DNA of 8,175 nucleotides from UBA1738 sp003453455 (lineage in GTDB: Bacteria > Bacillota > Clostridia > UBA1381): NCBI GenBank assembly GCA_946621875.1, contig CAMOOX010000052.1, positions 1-8,175 of the forward strand, read 5' to 3'. Under the pieces are notes generated by a model that was given only the letters and a program-made list of their open reading frames with translations, did not search any database and was not told the origin of the DNA. Both the position numbers and the translations under genes were made by a program. This document shows, in pieces, positions 1 to 5,871 of this stretch. The number at the start of each line of letters is the position of its first letter. Position 1 is the stretch's first letter.

Positions 1-34
1 CACACAGCCAAAGCTGTTTTCATCAAAATAAGCG

Positions 35-64
35 AAAAAATGCGGCATATATGCCGCATTTTTT
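35..64 (-). terminator. Palindromic intrinsic terminator after the small Asn-rich gene
   Basis: The stem 41-58 is a perfect inverted repeat (TGCGGCATA against TATGCCGCA). Six A lie on its left and six T on its right, so the whole 30 bases are a perfect palindrome. Read on the minus strand it begins at the stop codon of the gene at 63-188, sharing two bases with it, and ends in a U-tract. Because it is symmetrical it should also stop plus-strand transcripts entering from beyond the left edge, which suggests a convergent gene there. Assigned mainly to the minus strand because the gene on that side is visible. Confidence 0.85.
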
Positions 65-188
65 AGTCACACTTACTGTTTGAGTTTTGATTATCGTCCT
101 TTTTGTTTGTATCCTTCTGGTTATTCTTTTGATTGCTGTTTTGATTATTGCTATTTTGGTTGTTATTCTTATTTTCGTTCTTTGACAT
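63..188 (-). CDS. Small Asn/Gln/Lys-rich hydrophilic protein, 41 aa, function unknown
   Basis: Minus-strand reading frame from ATG (188-186) to TAA (65-63). The product begins MSKNENKNNN and ends SNSKCD. By count it holds 16 Asn, 7 Lys, 5 Gln, 5 Ser, 4 Asp and a single Cys next to last. It has no aliphatic or aromatic residue apart from the start Met, and no Gly, Pro, Ala, Arg or His, so it should be disordered and soluble. Reality is supported by a ribosome binding site matching AAGGAGGTGAT at 10 of 11 bases (203-193, core 8 bases from the ATG), a promoter-like pair upstream, and a terminator starting at the stop codon. The family is not recognised with certainty. Short Asn/Gln-rich proteins in spore-forming Firmicutes are often spore-associated, and the sigma-G-like promoter fits that, but this is inference. 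Confidence 0.75.
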   Translation of the reverse strand: MSKNENKNNNQNSNNQNSNQKNNQKDTNKKDDNQNSNSKCD

Positions 189-192
189 TTAA

Positions 193-203
193 ATCACTTC
201 CTT
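193..203 (-). promoter_or_regulatory. Strong ribosome binding site of the small Asn-rich gene
   Basis: The minus strand reads AAGGAAGTGAT, one mismatch from the full complement of the 16S rRNA 3' end. The GGAAG core is 8 bases before the ATG at 188. A site this strong argues that the 41-codon frame is translated and fixes its start. Confidence 0.75.
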
Positions 204-216
204 TCTTCACTTTTTC

Positions 217-246
217 TATTATTTCACTTTATGACAATTTCTATAC
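217..246 (-). promoter_or_regulatory. Candidate sigma-G-like promoter of the small Asn-rich gene
   Basis: On the minus strand GTATA (246-242) is followed after 18 bases by AATAATA (223-217). The forespore sigma-G consensus of Bacillus is about G-H-A-T-R, 17-18 bases, C-A-T-W-H-T-A. The first box matches fully and the second at 6 of 7, lacking the leading C. Transcription would start near 209-210, giving a short leader with the ribosome binding site. No good sigma-A pair was seen: TTGTCA at 237-232 has no -10 box at proper spacing. The DNA is AT-rich, so a chance match is possible. Confidence 0.4.
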
Positions 247-262
247 ATTAAAGCTATAACAC

Positions 263-291
263 TTGAAAAAAAGTAAAATAAATGATATAAT
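263..291 (+). promoter_or_regulatory. Sigma-A promoter of the recJ-gyrB operon, extended -10
   Basis: TTGAAA (263-268) lies 17 bases before TATAAT (286-291), and TG at 283-284 gives an extended -10 (TGATATAAT). Transcription should start near 298, leaving a leader of about 20 bases before the recJ ATG, with no room for a riboswitch or attenuator. This is the only strong promoter seen ahead of the six-gene run. Confidence 0.85.
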
Positions 292-318
292 ATTGTCAAA
301 TTATTTTTGGAGTTTATT

Positions 319-2034
319 ATGCAAAAAAAGATTTGGGAATATCGTGACAAACAATTAAAAAGTGAAGATATTTCGGCGTTTGCAAATGCCTTTAAACTGC
401 CGTATGAACTGGCGGTACTTTTACTTTTGCGCGGTGTTACAAGCGAAAAAGAAGTTGCCTCTTATATGTCTTGCAGTTTAGAAAGTATTCATAGCCCATT
501 TCTTTTAAATGATATGGATACAGCCTGCGATAGGATTATTTCTGCAATAGACCAAAAGGAAAAAATCACGGTTTACGGTGACTATGATGTTGACGGCATA
601 ACATCAACTACTATACTTACCGATTTTTTGGCTTCTTCCGGCGCAAATGTTGATTACTATATCCCTGACCGATTTTCCGAGGGGTATGGGCTTAACATCC
701 TTGCCGTTAATAGGATTGCGCGTTCTAAAACCAAACTCTTGATTACCGTTGACTGCGGAATTTCTTCCACCGGCGAAGTGGAATTTGCAAAAACCCAAAA
801 ACTTGATGTAATCGTTACCGACCACCACTCCTGCAAGGAAGAACTTCCAAAAGCGCTTGCTGTGATAAATCCAAAGCGAGCCGACTCTTCCTACCCGTTT
901 TCAGGGCTTGCAGGAGTAGGTGTTGCATTTAAACTTATTTTAGCTCTTGCTAAAAGACTTAAATTAAATACAAAAGATGTTTTTATGAGATATGCAGACC
1001 TTGTTGCAATAGGAACAATAGCCGATATTGTACCTCTCTTAGATGAAAACCGTACTGTTGTGGCGCACGGCATAAAAATTATACAAAATACACAGAATTT
1101 TGGAATAAAAGCACTTTTAGAAGCCGCAGGCTGCAAGGACAAAGAGATAACCTCCTCCCTCATAGCATTTTCGATTGCTCCGAGGATAAACGCCGCAGGG
1201 CGTATGGAAAAAGCCACGCTTGCAGTAGAGCTTTTTAAATCCAAATCATACGAGGATGCAAAAAAACTTGCCGAGCATTTAGATAGCCTTAACCGTCTGC
1301 GTCAGCAAACCGAGCGGAAAATCTTTGACGAGGCCCTCTCCTTGGCTTATAGCATGGAAAAACCGCTCGTTTATGTGCTTAAATCCAGCGGTTGGCATCA
1401 CGGGGTCATCGGCATTGTTGCATCAAAACTATGCGAAAAATTAGAGCGCCCCTGTATTCTCCTTTCAGCTGAAAATGGCAAATGCAAGGGCTCAGGACGC
1501 TCCATTGAAGGTCTTAATTTATTTAATGCGCTATCGGACAGCGAAGAGCTTTTAACTGCATTTGGCGGTCACGCACAAGCGGCGGGTTTAAGTATTAAAG
1601 AAGATATGGTAAAAGAATTTACACTAAGGATAAATCAATATGCAAAAAAGCACTTAACCGATGCGCAGTTAATTCCAAAAATTTCTATCGACTGCGTTAT
1701 AAATCCTGCTCATATCACACTCCAATGGGCTAATGCGCTAAAAAAGCTCGAACCCTTTGGATGTAACAATGAGACCCCTGTTTTCGCACTCTTGGGCGCA
1801 AAAATTGTATCGCTGGGCAATATGGGTACAGACGGTCAGCATCTTTTTATGCGCATTCAAAAGGATAATTTACTCTTTTCTGCCGTAGGATTTGGTATGG
1901 GTGAACTGTCCTCACAATTTTTGCAAGGCGATATTGCAGATATTGCCTTTACAATGAATATAAATACATATAACGGTACGGAATCTGTACAGCTCTTTAT
2001 TAAAGATATTAAGAAATCAGATGGGAATTTGTAA
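319..2034 (+). CDS. recJ: Single-stranded-DNA-specific 5'-3' exonuclease RecJ
   Basis: RecJ degrades single-stranded DNA from the 5' end in recombinational repair, mismatch repair and fork processing, using two metal ions. The DHH domain carries GDYDVDG (87-93), DCG (145-147), DHH (168-170) and the Asp of IADIVP (236). APRINAAGR (287-295) follows. The DHHA1 domain shows SGWHHGVIG (357-365), GSGRS (391-395) and the FGGHAQAAG signature (415-423), then a C-terminal OB-fold region. At 571 aa it is close to E. coli RecJ (577) and lacks the long C-terminal extension of Bacillus RecJ. The start is ATG 319, because GGAG (309-312) sits 6 bases before it; a frame start at TTG 307 would overlap that site. 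It is the first gene of the operon, and its stop is one base from the relA start. In Bacillus, recJ and relA are separated by apt, which is missing here. Confidence 0.95.
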   Translation: MQKKIWEYRDKQLKSEDISAFANAFKLPYELAVLLLLRGVTSEKEVASYMSCSLESIHSPFLLNDMDTACDRIISAIDQKEKITVYGDYDVDGITSTTILTDFLASSGANVDYYIPDRFSEGYGLNILAVNRIARSKTKLLITVDCGISSTGEVEFAKTQKLDVIVTDHHSCKEELPKALAVINPKRADSSYPFSGLAGVGVAFKLILALAKRLKLNTKDVFMRYADLVAIGTIADIVPLLDENRTVVAHGIKIIQNTQNFGIKALLEAAGCKDKEITSSLIAFSIAPRINAAGRMEKATLAVELFKSKSYEDAKKLAEHLDSLNRLRQQTERKIFDEALSLAYSMEKPLVYVLKSSGWHHGVIGIVASKLCEKLERPCILLSAENGKCKGSGRSIEGLNLFNALSDSEELLTAFGGHAQAAGLSIKEDMVKEFTLRINQYAKKHLTDAQLIPKISIDCVINPAHITLQWANALKKLEPFGCNNETPVFALLGAKIVSLGNMGTDGQHLFMRIQKDNLLFSAVGFGMGELSSQFLQGDIADIAFTMNINTYNGTESVQLFIKDIKKSDGNL

Positions 2035-2035
2035 T

Positions 2036-4264
2036 ATGGACGACAATAAAAATATATTTGAAAATCCAAAAGAACTTGGTAATATTGCCGATGAGACCGA
2101 TATGATAGTTAATAAGCTTATCGAAAAGGTCAAATCATATTCACCAAAAGCTAATACCGATATGATTTATGTCGCATACCGGGTTGCAAAGGCGGCGCAC
2201 AAAGGTCAAAAGCGAAAGTCTGGTGAGCCGTATATAGTACACCCCGTTCAGATAGCGTATATTGCATCGGAGCTTTCGATGGACCCGATCGCAATTTGCG
2301 CAGGACTTCTTCATGATGTTATAGAGGACACCCCGTACACCTACGAGGATATAGTAACACTGTTCGGAAACAGCGTTGCAGAAATTGTAAACGGCGTAAC
2401 AAAGCTCAAAATGATACAATATACCGACCAGCAGGAAGAACAGGTCGAAAATTTGCGAAAGATGTTCTTTGCAATGAGCCGCGATATCCGTGTAATAATA
2501 ATTAAGCTCATTGACAGGCTTCATAATATGCGCACTCTTGATTTTCAGCCTAAGGAAAAACAGCTTTCGATTGCAAAAGAAACACTCGATGTATATGCGC
2601 CGCTTGCTCACAGACTCGGTATTTCAAGAATTAAGTCCGAGCTTGAAGATTTGGCGCTTAAATATCTGGACCCTGTTGCATATGCCGAAATTGATGAGAG
2701 CATAACGCAGAAAAAGAACGAGCGTGAAGACTTTGTTGCAGGAATAATAGACAAACTAAATGAACGCCTTTCAGAAGACGGTATAAAATGTAAAATAACG
2801 GGACGCACAAAGCATTATTACAGTATATTCAGGAAAATGTACGCGCAAAACAAGACAATCGACGAAATTTATGACCTATTTGCTGTCAGGGTTATCGTAG
2901 ATACCGTGTCTGACTGCTATGCGGTTTTAGGTGCTGTTCACGATATGTACACTCCCCTTCCTATGCGCTTTAAAGACTATATCGCTATGCCGAAACCGAA
3001 TATGTATCAATCCCTGCATACAACGGTTGTTGGAAATGACGGAACACCGTTTGAAATACAGATACGCACCTGGGATATGCACAAGGTTGCAGAAGAAGGT
3101 ATCGCGGCGCATTGGAAATATAAGGAGGGAAAATCCGGTGCAAGCGATATGGACAAAGAGCTTGAATGGGTACACTCCCTTATGGAAACCCAGTCGGGCA
3201 TCATGGACGCAGACCAGTTTATGAACAGTCTCAAAATAGACATGTTTTCGGATCAGGTTTTTGCGTTCACTCCGAAAGGAAAGGTTATTCCACTTCCTAA
3301 CGGCTCAACAGTTATAGATTTTGCTTTTGCAATACACTCGCAAGTTGGAAGCAAAATGGTCGGCGCAAAGGCAAACGGCAGAATTGTGCCAAACACTTAT
3401 AAGCTTATAAACGGCGACATTATAGAAATTTTAACCTCGCCCCATGCGAAAGGTCCGAGCCACGACTGGCTGAAAATCGTAAAAACCTCGCAGGCGCGCA
3501 CTAAAATAAATCAATGGTTAAAGCGCGAAAAGCGCGACGAAAACATAATTCACGGAAAAGATATGCTTGAAAAGGAAGCAAAGCGTGTTAATATTCCCTT
3601 TAACTCGCTCTTTCGTGAGGAGTGGCTTTCCATATTCTTCAAAAAATACACGCTCTCGGACATGGACGATTTATATGCAAGCGTGGGCTTTGGCGGCTTA
3701 TCTGCACAAAAGGTTGTTATGCATCTTAGAGAGGAATACTTAAAAGAGCAGAAAAAGAACGCGCCGGAAGAATCCCGTCCGACACACGCCATACGGAAGA
3801 AAAACAACACAACGGGTATAGAGGTTAAGGGCATTGATAACTGCCTTGTGCGTCTTTCAAAATGCTGTAACCCTGTACCGGGCGACGATATTGTAGGATT
3901 TATTACAAAAGGCAGGGGTGTTTCGGTGCACCGTGCCGACTGCCCGAACATTCAGCCTTCTGCTTTGTCCGAAGAGGACAGAAACCGCTTTATTATTGTT
4001 GATTGGTGCGGAGAAAAAAGCAAATCCTATGTTGCAACTCTGCGTGTTGAAGCTGACGACGCCACAGGCGTTATGATGCGAATTACCGCTGTAATTGCCG
4101 ATATGGGCATAGAATGTGTGTCAATAAATGCGCGGAAAATTAAGAATAAAACCTCAGTTATGACTTTCGGACTTGAAATCTCCGACACCGACGATTTAAA
4201 ACGCGCGATTACGAGAATTTCACAAATATCCGGCGTTTCGGAAGTTACGCGAACTACAAATTAG
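2036..4264 (+). CDS. relA: Bifunctional (p)ppGpp synthetase/hydrolase, RelA/SpoT family (Rel/Rsh)
   Basis: The protein makes (p)ppGpp from ATP and GTP/GDP under amino-acid starvation and also hydrolyses it. The hydrolase (HD) half keeps R60-K61, H69, H93-D94 with E97-D98 (HDVIED), D160 and N164, all at the spacing of Streptococcus Rel. The synthetase half has IYDLFAVRV (278-286), RFKDYIAMPKPN (311-322), YQSLHT (324-329) and EIQIRT (340-345). The RFKD motif is the RXKD form of bifunctional enzymes, not the EXDD of synthetase-only RelA. TGS domain about 406-467, zinc-finger region with C610, C611, H632 and C636, then ACT at about 665-742. At 742 aa it is full length, and both active sites look intact. 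ATG 2036 is preferred: GGGAA (2023-2027) lies 8 bases upstream and recJ ends at 2034. An in-frame ATG at 2021 inside recJ has a weaker site. yaaA follows after 9 bases. Confidence 0.96.
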   Translation: MDDNKNIFENPKELGNIADETDMIVNKLIEKVKSYSPKANTDMIYVAYRVAKAAHKGQKRKSGEPYIVHPVQIAYIASELSMDPIAICAGLLHDVIEDTPYTYEDIVTLFGNSVAEIVNGVTKLKMIQYTDQQEEQVENLRKMFFAMSRDIRVIIIKLIDRLHNMRTLDFQPKEKQLSIAKETLDVYAPLAHRLGISRIKSELEDLALKYLDPVAYAEIDESITQKKNEREDFVAGIIDKLNERLSEDGIKCKITGRTKHYYSIFRKMYAQNKTIDEIYDLFAVRVIVDTVSDCYAVLGAVHDMYTPLPMRFKDYIAMPKPNMYQSLHTTVVGNDGTPFEIQIRTWDMHKVAEEGIAAHWKYKEGKSGASDMDKELEWVHSLMETQSGIMDADQFMNSLKIDMFSDQVFAFTPKGKVIPLPNGSTVIDFAFAIHSQVGSKMVGAKANGRIVPNTYKLINGDIIEILTSPHAKGPSHDWLKIVKTSQARTKINQWLKREKRDENIIHGKDMLEKEAKRVNIPFNSLFREEWLSIFFKKYTLSDMDDLYASVGFGGLSAQKVVMHLREEYLKEQKKNAPEESRPTHAIRKKNNTTGIEVKGIDNCLVRLSKCCNPVPGDDIVGFITKGRGVSVHRADCPNIQPSALSEEDRNRFIIVDWCGEKSKSYVATLRVEADDATGVMMRITAVIADMGIECVSINARKIKNKTSVMTFGLEISDTDDLKRAITRISQISGVSEVTRTTN

Positions 4265-4273
4265 GAGAAATCT

Positions 4274-4495
4274 ATGAAAAAAGAAATCGAAATCACTACC
4301 GAATACATTAAACTTGACCAACTCCTGAAATTTTCAGGTATATCGGGTACAGGAAGCAGCGCAAAGGAAATGATTTTGAGCGGAATAGTATCTGTAAACG
4401 GCAAAGTTTGCCTCCTTCGCGGCAAAAAAATCCGAAAAGGCGATGCCATTTCGGTTGATAAAGGCGGCGAAACAATTGAAATGACGGTGGTTTAG
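4274..4495 (+). CDS. yaaA: S4 RNA-binding domain protein YaaA
   Basis: A 73-aa protein made almost entirely of an S4 fold, the small RNA-binding module of ribosomal protein S4 and pseudouridine synthases. The helix-turn part is KLDQLLKFSGISGTGSSAKE (13-32), followed by ILSGIVSVNG (34-43) and the basic strand RGKKIRKGD (49-57). Length and position directly before recF match YaaA of Bacillus subtilis, which has been linked to ribosome assembly; the exact RNA target here is unknown. AGGAG (4263-4267) overlaps the relA stop codon, and the ATG follows 6 bases later. The stop codon TAG directly abuts the recF ATG, so the two are probably translationally coupled. It keeps its place beside recF although dnaA and dnaN are not upstream. 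Confidence 0.9.
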   Translation: MKKEIEITTEYIKLDQLLKFSGISGTGSSAKEMILSGIVSVNGKVCLLRGKKIRKGDAISVDKGGETIEMTVV

Positions 4496-5590
4496 ATGAA
4501 AATTAAAAAACTTACTGTGCTTAACTTTCGTAATTACAGCCAAGAGGAAATACTGTTCGGAGAAAATACAAATATAATATTCGGTGATAATGCCCAAGGC
4601 AAAACCAACCTTTTAGAGGCTGTATATCTCTTTTCACACGGAAGGAGCCATCGCACAAAATCGGATACAGAGATGATTAAATTCGGCTCGGAATTTATGA
4701 AGCTCTATCTTGAATTTTCCGACGAAAACCGCAGTTACAAGGCAAGCTTGCAGCTTACAAAAAGCGGCAAAAAAGCCATAAACATCAACAATGTGCCGAT
4801 AACAAAGCTTTCTATGCTTATGAGCTATTTGAATGTTGTTATGTTCTCCCCCGAGGATTTACAAATTATAAAGGGCGCACCGCTTGTAAGACGCCATTTT
4901 CTTGATGAAGCAATAAGTCAGCTTTATCCTGTTTATTTAAAACGCCTTATTTCATACCACAAAAATCTTGCGCAGAAAAACAATCTCCTAAAAAAGATGC
5001 GTTATTCCCAAAAGACAAGCGACGATATGCTCGATGTCTGGAACGAACAGCTATCAAGCGACGGCAGTTTCATTATGAAATACCGTTCCGATTTTGTTAA
5101 AAGGCTAAATGAATTTTCTTCTGAAATTCATAGAGAAATTTGCGGAGAAAATTTAAATTTACTATATACACCGAGCGTAGATTGTGATATAATAGATAAG
5201 GATAATTTTTACAGAAAATTGTCCGCAGTCTCTCAAAGAGAGATTGAGAATGGAAGCAGTCTTTACGGAATACAGCGCGACGACCTCCGATTCTTTATCG
5301 GAGATAGGGAAATTAAGAATTTTGCCTCCCAAGGTCAGCAAAGAACTGCCGTTTTAAGCCTTAAAATGGCGCAAATGGAGCTTATTTGCGAAATCCGAGG
5401 CGAATACCCTGTACTTCTTTTAGACGATATAATGAGCGAGCTTGACGCTTCCCGCCGCGCATATCTTTCCGGAAAAATAAAAGACAAGCAGGTAATCCTT
5501 ACCTGCACAGATTTAGAAAGTGCAAATGTCGGAAAGACTTCCAGCGTATTTGAAGTAAAAAGCGGTTGTGTAAAAAAAGCGGAGGATTAA
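4496..5590 (+). CDS. recF: DNA replication and repair protein RecF
   Basis: RecF is an SMC-like ATPase that, with RecO and RecR, loads RecA at gaps in double-stranded DNA. Walker A is GDNAQGKT (30-37), followed by NLLEAVYLFSHGRSHR. The arm region has SPEDLQIIKGAP (118-129) and RRHFLD (132-137). The ABC signature is SQGQQR (278-283), Walker B is VLLLDD (306-311) and the D-loop is SELD (314-317). Length 364 aa is normal for the family. One oddity: the usual GPHRDD motif reads GIQRDD (258-263), with Pro and His replaced. The start codon immediately follows the yaaA stop, and GGTGG (4486-4490) inside yaaA is the ribosome binding site. The end of recF contains the GGAGG (5581-5585) used by remB four bases further on. 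Confidence 0.95.
   Translation: MKIKKLTVLNFRNYSQEEILFGENTNIIFGDNAQGKTNLLEAVYLFSHGRSHRTKSDTEMIKFGSEFMKLYLEFSDENRSYKASLQLTKSGKKAININNVPITKLSMLMSYLNVVMFSPEDLQIIKGAPLVRRHFLDEAISQLYPVYLKRLISYHKNLAQKNNLLKKMRYSQKTSDDMLDVWNEQLSSDGSFIMKYRSDFVKRLNEFSSEIHREICGENLNLLYTPSVDCDIIDKDNFYRKLSAVSQREIENGSSLYGIQRDDLRFFIGDREIKNFASQGQQRTAVLSLKMAQMELICEIRGEYPVLLLDDIMSELDASRRAYLSGKIKDKQVILTCTDLESANVGKTSSVFEVKSGCVKKAED
5165..5193 (+). promoter_or_regulatory. Possible promoter inside recF
   Basis: TATAAT (5188-5193) is preceded by TG at 5185-5186 (extended -10, TGATATAAT, the same nine bases as the recJ promoter). TATACA, a 4 of 6 match to the -35 consensus, lies at 5165-5170, 17 bases upstream. Transcription from about 5200 would give a separate remB-gyrB message. 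It lies within coding sequence, in an AT-rich stretch that also encodes ordinary RecF residues, so chance is a real possibility. Confidence 0.3.
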
Positions 5591-5594
5591 AAAA

Positions 5595-5855
5595 ATGTAT
5601 CTTCATATCGGCTCCGATGTAGCAATAAAAATAAGCGATATTATCGGTATTTTTGACATGGACAACACTACCGTTTCTGCAAAAACGCGCGCATTTCTTA
5701 AAAAAGCGCAAAAAAGCGGCGAAATTGCAGATGTTACAGAGGACTTGCCAAAATCCTTTATTTTAACAAAAACCGCGAACAAAAACCGCGTATATATTTC
5801 ATCTTTGGCTACACGAACACTTTTAAAGCGCTGTAAGACAGAAAATTTTATATGA
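5595..5855 (+). CDS. remB: Extracellular-matrix regulator RemB (DUF370, YaaB)
   Basis: The 86-aa product opens MYLHIGSDVAIKISDIIGIF and continues DMDNTT, the N-terminal pattern of the DUF370 family (RemA/RemB). A conserved core PKSFILTK (52-59) follows, then VYISSLATRTLLKR (66-79). In Bacillus subtilis the gene at this locus, between recF and gyrB, is yaaB/remB, reported to regulate biofilm matrix genes together with RemA, a DNA-binding protein. Whether it controls matrix genes here cannot be seen. The ribosome binding site GGAGG (5581-5585) lies within the last recF codons, 9 bases before the ATG, so translation is likely coupled to recF. It ends 16 bases before gyrB. Assignment rests on sequence pattern and on position. 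Confidence 0.9.
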   Translation: MYLHIGSDVAIKISDIIGIFDMDNTTVSAKTRAFLKKAQKSGEIADVTEDLPKSFILTKTANKNRVYISSLATRTLLKRCKTENFI

Positions 5856-5871
5856 ATCGGGAGAATTTGAA

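Noticed and set aside
2..31. Possible 3' end of a plus-strand gene (nine codons then TAA at 29-31)
   Set aside because: It would fit a convergent gene ending at the bidirectional terminator, but nine codons cannot be identified and the other frames are also open for this short stretch.
307..318. TTG start upstream of recJ ATG 319
   Set aside because: It would overlap the GGAG site at 309-312 and has no ribosome binding site of its own; ATG 319 is correctly spaced from GGAG.
2021..2035. Upstream in-frame ATG for relA inside recJ
   Set aside because: Only a weak purine run precedes it, while GGGAA is well placed for ATG 2036, which also fits the one-base gap after recJ. The choice changes only five residues.
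2141..2611. 156-codon minus-strand frame opposite relA
   Set aside because: It lies fully opposite strongly conserved RelA codons, has no recognisable motif and a composition typical of antisense frames.
5229..5243. TCTCTC-AAA-GAGAGA inverted repeat in recF
   Set aside because: Six pairs within coding sequence and no T-run; most likely chance.
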